NCBI GenBank assembly: GCA_014529385.2
Contig: CM043962.1
Location: 128,161,470 to 128,225,469, forward strand
Length of the DNA stretch: 64,000 bases
Source: Adiantum capillus-veneris
Taxonomy: Eukaryota > Streptophyta > Polypodiopsida > Polypodiales > Pteridaceae
Direction: 5' to 3'
In this document: one piece after another, positions 1 through 13,640 of the stretch
How the letters are laid out: the number at the start of each line of letters is the position of its first letter
How positions within the stretch are numbered: position 1 is the first letter of the stretch
Program-made: the position numbers and the translations under genes
The notes under the pieces: generated by a model
Database searches by the model: none
Told to the model about the DNA's origin: nothing
What the model saw: only the letters and a program-made list of their open reading frames with translations

Positions 1-855
1 TTGGCAATCCACAGGGACTTCCCATTCTAATTTCGGATCTATGCTGACACCCATCATCTGAAATGGAATGATATCATATCCTTCCTCATCGCAAAATTTT
101 GGTGAGGGTCACCTCGTTTACACAAACATCAAGAGTGGCTAGTATCTGTTGCCATCCAAAAGGTTTGAACATCTCCTCTAGAAAAGGCTCTAGTACATAT
201 GCCTCGTCTTGTGTAGTCCTATCAAGAACGCAATCTTCCTTTTTTAAATTTCCACCTTCGAACGCTTCTTCTGTCCAACGGTGAGCTTTGTTCTGCAGCC
301 AAGCTGGTATTCCCCCTTCTTGGTCAATTGTGGAGTTTATTTCTTCTCCTGGGGTTCGTTCTACATCTCTATAACTATGATCTGTGACACTAATTTTTGT
401 AGTGATCTCCTTGTTTCTTAGATAGATATAGTCGTATCTCCAATCTTGTACCATTTTGAGCTGACGCATGAATGGTCTGCCCAATATGATATTGAAATTG
501 TTGCTCTCATCGAAATTCATAATCGCAATTCCGCAAGAGGTTACTACAATCTATTCCAGGATGCCAATTGGTCTCTCCCGATACCCATCTGCTAATTGAA
601 GTTTCATTCTAGTCTTTTGAAGAGCAGGTTTCCCCATTTTTCCCACATTGCTTTGGTGGCTATGGCTATTCCAGCTCCACTATACAATATTGTTATCAAC
701 TTAACCTCTTTGTACTCCACTGGCAAGGTGGTATTTCCTTCTTCACCTTCACAATAATCTCCTACCTTGTTCACTGGTACTGCCTCATGTTTAGCTTGTT
801 TTGAGGGTTGTGTCTTCAGTGTTTTTGGAGAAGCATTGGGTGGCGGGATTACCAA
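1..855 (-). pseudogene. Gypsy retropepsin (aspartic protease) with lost catalytic Asp
   Basis: The segment contains the retropepsin core. VPVNKVGDYCEGEEGNTTLP precedes the active-site loop, which here reads TILYSGAGIAI; the giant element has AILDSGAGVAI. The catalytic Asp codon has become Tyr (TAT on the minus strand, 682-684), so the protease would be dead even if the frame were intact. The second half (IILGRPFMRQLKMVQDW) is the conserved C-terminal flap and strand region. Retropepsins cut the Gag-Pol polyprotein into its mature parts. A frame break lies near 520-600, and the sequence continues beyond the window edge. Confidence 0.8.
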
Positions 856-867
856 CCCTCTTTTTTC

Positions 868-1362
868 CTAATTTTTCCCGACCTCCTCCCAAAGATGCGG
901 TCTTATTTGCAGTACCTCTGACAAAGTTAGCATACAATGGATAGGGGACGACATCAGATCATGAAGAGTTTTGGTATCCATCATCTTAGGATTGGCCTTC
1001 CATTGAGATGGTACTTTCTTCACCTCCAATCGGGTTTCATGGTTACCAATAAATGAAGGTAAAGTCTTCAATGACTACGGTTTGCTATCTTTTGATATCG
1101 TTGTACCTGCATCACCATACAGTGATTGGATGTCATTTGGGAGTGGTGGCAGTGGTGCTTGCAAATACATTCCATCTGTCATATTGGCTGCCACCCTCCT
1201 ATCCAATGGTGTTTCATTTACAGAATCTAGTTGGTCTTCCTTTTCAATTCCCCGCCCCTCTAACTCTTGAATTTTTTCACGGATTAATACCTCAGTTTTT
1301 GGAGCAATCAGAACTGGTGGTTCCATAAGCGCTTGAGCGGCTTGGATGAGCTCCTTGCACAT
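868..1362 (-). pseudogene. Gypsy gag-protease linker, frameshifted
   Basis: Two short frames continue the preceding gag segment. The first begins MCKELIQAAQALMEPP, matching MCKRMIETAQSLMEDP in the giant element near 24480. The second (TLPSFIGNHETRLEVKKVPS, then a segment with LMSSPIHCMLTLSEVLQIRPHLW) matches the region just before the protease at about 24940-25120. Function of this spacer is not known. It is recognised only by similarity to the second copy in this window. Confidence 0.7.
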
Positions 1363-1364
1363 AT

Positions 1365-1977
1365 TTAGGCTCTCTTTTCATAGCCCGGATGAGGGTATCT
1401 TAACCACCTATCCTCTTGGGTTTGGTTAGGCTTGAGCCTTGCATCGTAAGCTTTTAAAATCGCATCCAAAGGTTCAAAAACCTTGTCCACCAAGATAGAT
1501 CCTCCCGATGGTATAGCCAATGGTTTTTCTACCTCACTCCTTTCCTTAAGGTCTTGTTCACTTCTCAATTGTTCCTCTGTTCGTAGTAATTTGGTTTCCA
1601 AAGCTATTTTTTCTTTTTCTCTTTTGGCTTTTATCTTGTCTTGTTTTGCCTTCCAGGATTTCCTAGGGGTTCGGACGAACAAATTTTCTATCTCGGTTTG
1701 ACTGGCTGGGGCATTCCTTGCAGCCTCATGTGCTTGGGCTCTCGTTACCGCATTTATCTGAATGGTTGGTTCTGTTTCTAATCCACTTGAGCTTGGCACA
1801 ATCCCAATCTTGTTCATGGTGGCTTTCCCTTTGTTGTCAGGGTTTTTTGGAGAGTGTGGAATGAGATGATCAGTTGTACATCCCTCACAGAATCCAAAAA
1901 GTTTAATCCGTTCTCCTTTGTTTGGACAAACCCTTGACCAATGATCACCGCTGCAATCTATCTCTCTATACATCTTT
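1365..1977 (-). pseudogene. Gypsy gag C-terminal region with degraded zinc knuckles
   Basis: The reading begins with a degraded zinc-knuckle-like stretch ([11 protein letters not shown]) and a second Cys/His cluster (CEGCTTDHLIPH). It continues through the family motif INAVTRAQAHEAARN, a Lys/Arg-rich segment and a segment like LDAILKAYDARLKPNQTQED. The giant element has the equivalent LDALLKAYEARLKKNQTQDQ at 24370-24430. Nucleocapsid zinc knuckles bind the retroelement RNA during packaging. The upstream extension reads straight into CT repeats (Arg/Glu/Lys-rich translation), so anything before about 1977 is not genuine gag. A frame change near 1364 separates it from the next segment. Confidence 0.75.
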
Positions 1978-2029
1978 CTTTTCTGTCCTTTCTCTTTTCC
2001 CCTATTCTCTCCCCATCCCTCTCCCTCCA

Positions 2030-2123
<94 letters not shown>

Positions 2124-2322
2124 CTCTATCTATCTCTCTCCATATCTTTCTCTTCTCCCTCCCTCTTTTTCACTCTTCTCTCTATCTCGATCCCCCTCTC
2201 TCCATTTCTCCCAGACTCTCTCTCTCTACCTCTCTCCCTCTTTTTCCCTCTTTTTCCCTCTTTCTCTTTCTATCCTTCCCTTTCTCTATCCATATCTCTT
2301 TGTCTCTATCCCTCTTTTTCCA

Positions 2323-2379
<57 letters not shown>

Positions 2380-2510
2380 CACTCTCTCTACCTCCTTTCT
2401 TCTTTCTCTCTCTTCCCTCGCTCTATCTCTCTCTCTTTTTTATGTGATTCTCTCTCTTTCTCTTCCTCTATCTCTGTCCCTCTCTCTCCATTTATCTCTG
2501 ACTCTCAAGA
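1957..2510. repeat. CT-rich pyrimidine tract with two pure (CT)n blocks
   Basis: About 550 bp of almost pure pyrimidine on the plus strand. Near-perfect (CT)n blocks lie at about 2033-2120 and 2324-2375, and interrupted CT/CCT/TTC sequence lies between and after them. Long Leu/Ser or Arg/Glu translations here are artefacts of the repeat. It abuts the gypsy remnant on the left. Confidence 0.95.
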
Positions 2511-3221
<711 letters not shown>

Positions 3222-3377
3222 CCGTTTTTCGACCTAGTAGACAACAGTTCACTCTTTTGACCATAACTCGCTCATTTGAACTCCGATTTAGGTGATCTAT
3301 AGCCTTAATCGAAGAGCACGAAGCCCTCTACACATTGATGTAAAAAAAAGTCAAAACTTTTCGTTTTTGTTGCTGAC

Positions 3378-4290
3378 TTGAAGGCAATGTCAGACAAAAC
3401 CAAGGGTGGAAAATCCACACTCGCCATGGAGAATGATGCAAAATCTCCAAGGAATTTGGATGCTAATCCAACAACATCATCTACAACAACGGAAGCAATG
3501 ATCATGGCTTACTTGATCTCATTACAAGAAACCTTGAACAAGCAAGGTGAAGAGTTGCGCGCACTTCCAATGGAGAATGGCACTTTAAGAGTTCTCGTTG
3601 TGGAGAATGAGCACCTCAAGAAGGTTCTTAAAATGCAAACAACACGCTTGATGCATCTTGAGAATGAAGTTCAAGAATGTAAACGCTCTCTTGTTGACAT
3701 GAATGTATTGAAAGAGCGCTTGAGCAAAGTTCAGAGTGATCATGTACAATACGACATGATGTATGTGAGATGAGAAATGCACCCAAATCATGGGCTGATA
3801 CATGTAAGGATAATGTGGTTTCTACATCTCCTATCATGCAAGCCATTGTCCAAGCAAAGAATGTAGAGAATGTGGATACTCAAGAATTGCAAGAACAACA
3901 AAAACGCTCAAAGAACATCGTCAACGTGGAATCAAGGAGGAAAGCATGGAAACCCCAATCTCTTGCGGTTGCTATTGAAGAGTTTTTTGCTACACACTTT
4001 GGCATGTCAGGAATCATGGATTATGGTGCACATCAAGTTGGAAAACAAGGAGTCTCTCGCTCGGGAGAAAGACCTATTGTATGTACCAGGCTGATGAGGT
4101 AAAGAGAAAGATCATCCTTGACAATAGTTGGATCTATCTCAAAGGAACGGGTTGTAATGTATATGAGGATCGCACTCTTATGCAACAAAATGTACGTCGC
4201 AAAGCATATGAGGAAAGAAGCAAGAAGCTTAAGGTGTCATCTCAAGAAGATAAGCCACTTGAGGAGGATGCAAGTGCACCCAACAAATAG
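3378..4290 (+). pseudogene. LINE ORF1p-like RNA-binding protein
   Basis: Three overlapping frames form one broken protein. The first part (3378-3773) is acidic/Ser-rich and then a leucine-rich coiled coil (leucine and charged residues spaced as in a heptad, through about residue 125). The middle part has the block FFATHFGMSGIMDY. The last part (4081-4290) contains DNSWIYLKGTGCNVYEDRTL, which resembles the C-terminal domain of L1-type ORF1p, where coiled coil, RRM and CTD bind the element RNA as a trimer. Assignment rests on this order and on its position before the endonuclease. Frameshifts occur near 3770 and 4080. Confidence 0.65.
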
Positions 4291-4327
4291 AGACACATGA
4301 TCTATGAGACCAACTCACGCTTGCGAA

Positions 4328-7300
4328 TAAGCTTTTAAAATTGTAACAGGTATCCATGGAATGGGGGAATTGGCATTGATGAGCTGACCAATGACTCTGA
4401 TGTGATACTTCTTGTCGAAACATGGGAGCATGATGCACAAAATACGATGTGCATTCTTTGATGTGGGCCAAAAATGCAAAGCAACAAAGAGGCCAAGGAG
4501 GCGTAGCATGTATGACCAAAAAGGGTTTGAAAGATGTTTCCATTGGCTGAAAATCAGTCCACCAAATGGTCAAGTCATGTTTGTCGTTGGTTGCTACATT
4601 CCTCACTATGACTCCAACTTTTATGCTCGCTTGGATATCGATAGAGATCAGCCCTTTGTTGAACTAGAGGAAGACATTGCTCATTACAAGGATCGAGGTG
4701 AAGTCATTGTTTTTGGAGACATGAATGCTCGCACAAATACATTACAACACAACACGCAACAAGTCAAAATGTCACATGTCTCAAGAAGAATGGATGACTC
4801 ATACATGTATAATCAAAGTTCTAATGATGCAAAAGAACTGGATCACTATGGAAAGTCACTTTTACATGTGTGCAATAGTACCGGAATGCTCATTGCAAAT
4901 GGTGTATCTCTATGGTAAGCCACCAATGACTTTACATGTAGAAAGCACAATGGTGATAGCGTGCTTGACTATATGTTGTTCTCGGAAGCCACTCTAGAAT
5001 GCATACAAAGCTTTACTTGGTGAATGGAATCCGGAATCGGATCATAGGATGTTATGTATTGACCTCAAGTGTGGTAAGCCCGAGCATGTAGCCTCCAATC
5101 ATGATGTGAATCATTTCTACTTACGTCTAAACTTCAAACGAGCACTTATATATGCTGATATGGTGGACCAAATGTTAAGCATGATAGAGCATCAAGAGAG
5201 CCCAACATTAGAATGCAAGTGGAAAGGTTTCAAAGAAGTAATTTTCTCTTGTGCAAAGGAATGCTTTTCGGTGAAACACATGTCTTGCAAAAGGTCTAAG
5301 AAGGGTAGCACCAAGAAGAAATGGTTTGACATGAAATGTAGTCAAGCCCGAAAACACTTGCTAAGATTGGATGCAAGCAAAGACAAGGAAGTTTACTTGG
5401 AATGTTCACACACATACAAAGCACTTGTTCAAAAGAAGAGGAGAAGCTGGGAAGTCAAAAAACAACTTCTTTTAGCACAAGAGAAATCACATGCATGTGG
5501 CAAGTTTTGGCAAAATCTAAAAGGCAAGCGCGTTGAGAGCTTTGGTGACTTAACTCTTGAGGATATGTATATGCATTGCAAGAACCTCTATGAGCAACCC
5601 AATGTTGATAAGATGGAGTGTTGTAGCTCCCTTCCGTTTATGTCTCCCTTCTTTACCATTGAAGATGTATGCCGCGAGCTTGAAGGTCCCCTGCCTTGCT
5701 ACTCGCAAGGCAGGGGACCTTCAAGGTGTCAAGGCTGAAATGATTAAATGGACAAGCAAGAAAACACGATATTGGATATGAAATATGTTTAACCTTGCAC
5801 TTCAGCATGGCATGCCTCATGATTGGAGTGCAAATTGGATCAAACCTTTGCACAAAGGAGGAGATGTAAACAATGTGAACAACTATCGCACTATAATGGT
5901 TCGTTCTTTGATGGCAAAGTTATTTGGATGTATCATGGAGAGGAAGATAAGTGAATGGGCTAAAAATAATGGCAAGCAGGTCGTGCGCTTGGCCAAGCAG
6001 GTTTTTGAAAGCATCATAGCACTATTGATCACCTTGTCACTCTTCGAGTTCTTATGGAAGCGTCTCGATTGAAAGGAAAAAAGTTTATTGTTGCTTTGTG
6101 GATTTCAAAAAAACTTTTGACATGGTACCGCGAGGAAATCTTTGGAGACGTATGCAAAGCCTTCAAGTGCCGAAAGTCTTTATGCATGTAGTCTTTCGCA
6201 TCTACCAAAAAGTGATATGTTGATTACGTATGGGAGATGGAATTTCAAAAAAATTTGCAAGCACCATTGGTGTCAAACAAGGATGCCCACTTTCCCCAAC
6301 CCTCTTTGGGCTACTCATTGATGAATTGGAATGCATGGTTCTTGATTTTATGCAACAAGAAGACATAGAAGAGGTTAAGATCGGAAATGCGGTGATCATG
6401 CTTTTGCTTTATGCCAATGATGTAGTTCTCTTGGCACATTCCTTAGAAGATGCACAAAAGCTTATGAGTGTCTTGGAACGCTTTTGCCTACATAGCGGGC
6501 TGATCATGAATAGATCCAAAACCAAGGTTATGCTTTTAAAGACCCTCAGTGATGAAAATCCATGCATTGTATACAACAATGAGCAACTTGAAGTGGTAGA
6601 TCACTTCCAGTACCTTGGCCTTGAGGTTCCATCCAATCATAAATGGAAGGATTGTGCAATGCGTCGCTTGGAAGCCGGAAAGAGGGCTTATTATGCATTT
6701 GAGAACATGTGCAATGCTGGAGAGATCAAGTGTTGGGCTCTCAAAAAGTACCTCTTTGACACATTGGTGACACCGGTGCTTCTTTATGGAGTGGAGGTGT
6801 GGGGTGGAAGCATCGGGAAGTCTACTTGGAAAGAGTTTTAGAATGTTCAAAAGCGTTTTCTCACCAACTTTCTCCAAGCCAAGACACAAACACCCTACAT
6901 GCTCTTACTTCTTGAATCCGGATCGCTTCCCATTGAGGTCTTGGGCATACAAAGGGTTGTGGAGTACATGCTTAAGACAAAACGTAGCCCTTTGCATCGA
7001 CTTCCTAGAATCGCATATGAAGCAAGTCAAAAGGTCCAAAAGACATGCAAGAGCAAAATACTAAGTTCGGGGTGGATGCTTGACATCAAGAAATGGTTTG
7101 GAAGATGGGATGCATGTCACTTGGTCAAGGATGCGTCGATCGACTCCCAAGTTAATGAGGCCTTCTTACAACGCCAATGTATCACAGCTTGGGAGAAATC
7201 CGAAGGTTCTCGCTTCAGCCATTACACCACACACGTTGCCCCAAACTAAAAATCTCTCTTCTTCTCCGAACGAGGTAACCGAACACATCCCTACATCCTT

Positions 7301-7612
7301 GAGCCCATCCCGTTGAGTGCGGTCCACACCATTGCCTCCATTCATCTTAGCTCCCATTCTCTACGCTACGAGACAAGATGTTGGGGCACTCGCTAGGAGT
7401 CTCATCAACTTTGCACCTTATGCCCTCGTCAAGTGCGAGAGAGTGAGTACCACACACTACTTGAGTGCTCAGCTTTTGACCACATTAGGTCCTCTTTTCC
7501 CCATATATTCAGCCATGAGCTCTCCCTACATACCTTCCTCTCCCAACTACGATGTGGACTCCCAGCCATTTTTGAGCATCGAGAGTCACATATGACCTCC
7601 ACTCACACCACG
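4328..7612 (+). pseudogene. LINE ORF2: endonuclease-reverse transcriptase, inactivated
   Basis: Endonuclease motifs are visible in shifted frames: FKIVTGIHGMG near 4335, LLVETW near 4400, FGDMNAR near 4715, and SVLDYMLFSE with ESDHRM near 4955-5050. RT follows, with NNYRTIMVRSLMAKLFG (about 5880), motif A FVDFKKTFD (about 6100), motif B GVKQGCPLSPTLFG (about 6265), then the catalytic box. That box reads YAND instead of YADD (AAT at 6416-6418), replacing one catalytic Asp. VLLYGVEVWGG (about 6780) and a C-terminal Cys/His motif (CTLC, then HTLLEC, about 7410-7460) complete it. The protein would nick target DNA and prime reverse transcription there. A 21-bp inverted duplication at 5679-5725 breaks the frame before the RT. 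Confidence 0.85.
5679..5725. repeat. Perfect 21-bp inverted repeat with 5-base loop inside LINE RT
   Basis: The left arm 5679-5699 (CTTGAAGGTCCCCTGCCTTG followed by C) is exactly reverse-complementary to 5705-5725, separated by TACTC. The right arm belongs to the RT reading (KAGDLQGVKAEMIKW). The left arm has no coding sense, so it looks like a templated inverted copy that replaced or interrupted the normal sequence. Confidence 0.95.
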
Positions 7613-7668
7613 TGACATGTTCATTTGGTCCCATAGGTCATATTTGACCTCCGAGGATGATAATAGAA

Positions 7669-9330
<1,662 letters not shown>

Positions 9331-9331
9331 T

Positions 9332-9529
9332 AGACTTCTCCTCAAAGGAGGTAAATGTGGTCACGCATGATATACGAAAGAGTTGTGTGACATTCACGCT
9401 AGAAGAGTTGGCACTAACAGTTGAAGACATAGACTTCTCCTCAAAGGAGATAAATGTGGTCACGCATGATATAAGGAAGAGTTGTGTGACATTCACGCGA
9501 GAAAATTTGGTACTAATAGTTGAAGACAT
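9332..9529. repeat. Tandem duplication, 2 x 99 bp, open in both copies
   Basis: 9332-9430 and 9431-9529 are about 90% identical and have a period of exactly 33 codons. Both copies read open on the plus strand (VTHDIRKSCVTFT repeated). It could be a remnant of a repeat protein, but no family is recognised and the flanking frames are closed. Confidence 0.85.
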
Positions 9530-9569
9530 AGATCTAAACTTGAAAAATGAAAAAGATATTTTGACGACA

Positions 9570-10330
9570 TAGCTGGTGGAGAAGGATGCAAAAATAACAT
9601 GGCTCCTTGAAGTAACCCAAACACCTCAAGAATCACAGGCCACAATGGAAAGAAGTCTTGATCACCTAAGCCAAGACGTTCAAAACTTGACACAAAGAGT
9701 GAATCCCCTCCTGTTCAAGGGACACATATAAGTCATTTGGTTTTACATCTAGAGTTAGTCCCCGCATCACACTCTGATGCATCTTCATCCTGTCAATGTC
9801 CAATATGCTACAAGACTTTTCCATTATTATCACCTAATTTTCTTAATTCGATGAATGCAAAACAATAGCCAGTGTGGAATTTGTTCTCAAAAAATTCCAC
9901 AAGGTGTATATTACATGTTGGGATGGCCAATGAGTATAAATTCAAGCAAGCGTGACAAGCACTCCTAGTGCAATTAGAATTCTATTTACCGCTAAAAAGC
10001 ACATTCAAAACATCAACCTTGACAATAATAGACATTGTCATTTCTCTTTACATTAGCATTGTATACATTCAAAACTTATTTCAAAATATAAGCTTCAATT
10101 ACAATTCACATCTTGCAATCTTGTGACATCTTATGGTGAGTCTGAACAGTCATTGTTTTACTGTGAGTCTGGCCGTTGTTTGTTTTGATCTTTTGAATCG
10201 TGTACATCTAACGTGAGATTCTCTTCGATATTGATTATCGTACATTGAGATATGCCAACATTGAACTCACCTTCATCTTCTGTTTGGCAGTCGTACACCT
10301 AACTAGACATTTCTTCGTCGTGGCCAACAC
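9570..10330. other. AT-rich spacer, nothing recognised
   Basis: No open frame of note, no repeat structure and no terminal repeat signature seen. It could hold the 3' flank of the hAT relic that follows on the minus strand. Confidence 0.5.
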
Positions 10331-12930
10331 TTTCGATATGATGCAATATCTTTTCATTGAAAAACATGTAAACTAATTTTTCAACTTTGTTAGCTAATAA
10401 TCCATTGCGAATTGTGCTATGAACATATTTTTACATGCTTCAATTTCTTTGAAAGCTCTCAGAGCTTGAATTTACTGCACATTATGCCAAAAACTTCATT
10501 GCAAGTGGACGAAGAGTCGAGTAATGCTCCCACCGTTCATCATCCACCATGTCCATACAGGTTGCTATTTTTCAATTGACTGGACAAAATCATTTGTAAA
10601 AGGTCCTTCTTTTAATTTGAATGCACTCATCTCTCTGATGCAATTAATTAGATTGTGAGCATTGGAGTAGAGAATACTGACTACCTTATAGAAATCGTTG
10701 TGACCACCTTTGTATTTAACTTCACGTCTAAATTCCAATACTCTGGATCCAGCATATAAGCCACACTATAAGGTGGACTATGAGTACTCCTCCACCTTGC
10801 ATGAAAGTACTTAGAAAAAACTTTTTGTTGTTTTGTAGAGAATGGTATTCACCACTCCTTATCACTACATACTCTTTTAACTCCTCAAGATTTTTAAACT
10901 TTGTTGGACTGTCCACCAAGTCATCCACACTTTTCCTAGCTTTGGCACATTTTGATCAAGGTTGCAAATCACAAACATAATAGGCATCATTACATGGTAT
11001 GCATCCATTACACTCCTCCATCAAGCAGGCTTTTTTATGGATCCACGTAAACTCATAATCTTCTCTTTCACTCATTCAGATTGGTCAAGCTACCATTTGT
11101 CAAACGACATGGTAGCCAAATGTATCAATCACAGTGCAGTTATTGCACATGAGTGATTCCAATCTATAATAGTACATGCAAAATTGAGTATCACCAAGCA
11201 ATTTCAACATTACTGACATGCACATCCTGTATAAATCTTGAGGGGGTCACTTAACAATCATATGACTATCACGTGAGTACATCAGAAGGGGTTATTAAAT
11301 TTTCATATTTTCTCACATTTTCACATACAGAAGGGTGTCGAAAATGGAATTGAAAAAAAGAAACAAATTGAATTAAAAAATGTATATTTTATTTGTAAAA
11401 AATTCACAGATAAGGAGTTTTAAAAATCATCTTTGAATACACGTAATATACACATTTTATACATAGTGATCCCCCCGAGGTATAAATCATGCACGCTTTG
11501 TCGTTTCAAGATAAACCTCACAACTTGACGTGCGACGTTGATTATTTTAGCAAACCATGTAATTTATTCACTAGTATACCAATCTTTTAGGACCAAGTTT
11601 AAACTGTGTGTATTTGCAACCATTTGCATAAATGTGTGGAAATCACCTTTTTATTATGTTACTAGCATTTTTACAAATCTTTGCATTGTCCATGACTACT
11701 TGAATGACATGTTCAACACCTATTTCTTTAATTACATTGGTCAAGACCTTAGCAATATATTTATCATTTTTAATAGCATCGGAACTATCAATAGCTATTG
11801 TGAACGTCTCTCCTCTTGGACAAACCAATATAACATTGATCAATAGTCTTCTTTGAACATTAGACCAACCATCACTGACAATTGTGCATCCTAAAAGTGA
11901 TATATTTCCAAGAATTATTTTGGAAACATGCTCTTTTACTTCAATGTAACATTTATCTAAGAGATCATTCCGTATCGTGTGATAAGAAGGGGCTGAAAAT
12001 CTGGACCATACTCACCAATTTTCTTCCATGCATGTTTCTAATGATGGCTATCAACCATGACAAATTTACTCTTAGTGAGAAAAATTGCTTTTGCAAGCAC
12101 ATTTTGTGCCTCTTCTAGCGTCTGCGTTTGAAAGCGTTGATGCAGTGATCTTTGTCGCATTTGCCCAAGCACAACCTCATTGTGGCACTAAGGAGAAACA
12201 TTGCTTGGTATTGTGTCTCCTTGCGCATGTTGTTCTATAGTGTTAGTTGGTGTTAACACAAGATTGTCATGATTGATATGTGTCAAAACATCTTTAGAGC
12301 TGTCAATCTTGGGCAAGTATTTCTTTTTTATTAGTTTATTTTTCTTGGTTTTTTATTCTCTTGAAAAATCTTGCTTGGACTTTGGAACTCCTCGTTGCGA
12401 AGTGTTTGTACAAGTTACTGAATGTGCATGGTGGCAAAAATTCAATCTTTGGTCACATGAATTACTTCATTTGTCAAAGTTAAGCAATGTCAAAGTGTAA
12501 AGTCAATAGAAGATTGTGAACTTATAGTAACCCAAGAAAGGCCAACAAATACTTCAAAGTTGAGCCAAAATTGTCTTGAGGCTTGGGAGGTCAAAATAAG
12601 CACCAATATTTGGTTGCTCTTGGTATGCATCCATAACAAATAATTTCTCTACATGGTGTCTCTTACCACCCTTCTTCACGAGCTCTTCTCTCAAACACTT
12701 TGCAAATGTGGGTGTCTGAGGATGTTCGCATTTACAACAATTCATTGTAAAGCTACCCAAAATATGGTCCCTAATACGGGGAGTCCTACCTGATTTTGTG
12801 GTGAAGCATAATTTATATTGTCACTCCATATATCGACCGGATATGTTGTGAGCAAACTCCCACTCTTTGTCGAGGCTTTGTTTTTTCTTTCGTGACTACG
12901 TACCATTTGTGCCGACATTTTCATCGATTG
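10330..12930 (-). pseudogene. hAT-superfamily transposase relic (DUF659 type)
   Basis: Reading the minus strand from about 12200 downward gives hAT landmarks in order. KKIGEYGPDF (about 12000) is followed by SYHTIRNDLLDKCY, then GCTIVSDGWSNVQRRLLINV (about 11900-11830). Next come IAIDSSDA, VEHVIQVVMDNAK (about 11700), ARQVVRFILKRQSV (about 11545-11500), RWRSTHSPPYSVAYMLDPEY (about 10800-10740), and a Trp-rich WTWWMMNGGS stretch near 10540. SDGW and MDNAK correspond to the catalytic-core region of DUF659 transposases, which cut and paste DNA flanked by short inverted repeats. Multiple stops and frameshifts make it a fossil. The N-terminal BED finger is not recognisable, and a MITE interrupts it at 11238-11479. 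Confidence 0.75.
11238..11479. mobile_element. MITE with G-rich inverted ends and 9-bp target duplication
   Basis: The 242-bp segment begins TTGAGGGGGTCACT and ends AGTGATCCCCCCGAG, which are imperfect inverted repeats that continue inward (ATCACGTG against ACACGTAAT). It is flanked by a direct repeat GTATAAATC at 11229-11237 and 11480-11488. It has no coding capacity. Removing it and one copy of the repeat rejoins hAT-like sequence. A 9-bp duplication points to Mutator-like mobilisation, although 8 bp (hAT) cannot be excluded. Confidence 0.75.
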
Positions 12931-13055
12931 ATTACATTAATAGCTGAAGGCATGAGAACTACTTATTCAGTTATAAGAACAATTTTCTACTTTTCAATAT
13001 ATATTAAAACTAAAGACTTCATTAAGAAAAGCAATCAAATTTAAACACAGTATAA
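12930..13055. other. Short spacer
   Basis: No feature seen between the hAT relic and the tandem repeat that follows. Confidence 0.4.
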
Positions 13056-13640
13056 TTTGCAAACAATAAGACACATTTGTAAAAATCACATTGTCTTTAT
13101 TTGGTGGTGGTAAATTTTATTATTTGCTCCATTTTTTCACATGTAACAAAGAATAATCAACTCTTGAGTCTTCAAACATGGTAACAATGATAATTAATTG
13201 CAAAATACAAACAAAAATATCAATAAGTATGATTTCAATCTCATGCATCAGCAATCTTTCATAGTACACAATGCACTCTCTATATGACATTATGCATTAA
13301 AAAAAAAAAACTATGAATTCTTCAATGCAATTACACACTTGAGGATTACTTTTACACATTATGTGATTTATAAACAATAAGACATATTTGTAAACATCAC
13401 ATTGTCTATATTTAGTAGTTCTAAATTTTATTGTTTGCTCAATTATTTTTACATGCAACAAAGAATAATCAGCTTAGACATTAATTTGATTATATTTATA
13501 TGCAAAACAAAAACAAAAATAGAAATATGTATGATTTCAATCTCATGTAACAACAATCTTTCATAGTACACAATGCACCCTTTATTTGACATTATGCATA
13601 AAACAAAACTATGAAATCTTCAATACAATTAGAACTTGAG
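13055..13640. repeat. Diverged tandem repeat, period about 310 bp
   Basis: About 13055-13345 and about 13371-13640 share long blocks: AAACAATAAGACA, ATCACATTGTCT, AACAAAGAATAATCA, then TATGATTTCAATCTCATG and CTTTCATAGTACACAATGCA. Identity is around 80-85% by eye with indels. The region is AT-rich and non-coding. Confidence 0.85.

Larger units (their letters stand above)
1..1977 (-). mobile_element. Ty3/gypsy remnant, gag C-terminus to protease
   Basis: Three consecutive reading segments on the minus strand match, in order, the gag C-terminus, linker and protease of the giant gypsy element at 14851-48471, for example the shared stretches AVTRAQAH, GRPFMRQLKMVQDW and ATLDVC. This is therefore a second copy of that family in the opposite orientation. 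It runs off the left window edge, where the frame still follows the paralogue (KFCDEEGYDIIP against KFCDKDGYDVLP). At its other end it passes into a CT-rich tract right at the zinc-knuckle region. No LTR, RT or integrase is visible. Several frameshifts make it non-functional. Confidence 0.85.
3224..7640 (+). mobile_element. LINE (non-LTR retrotransposon), degenerate but near full length
   Basis: One element in the order 5' leader, ORF1p-like protein, AP-type endonuclease, reverse transcriptase and C-terminal Cys/His motif, all on the plus strand. There are no LTRs. The left boundary is the end of a (CT)n(CA)n tract at 3220 and the right boundary is close to a (CT)n tract starting near 7674. 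No clear non-simple target duplication is visible, so it may have inserted into a CT microsatellite. Many stops, frameshifts and a mutated RT active site show it is dead. The clade is uncertain; the L1-like ORF1p C-terminus is the best clue. Confidence 0.88.
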
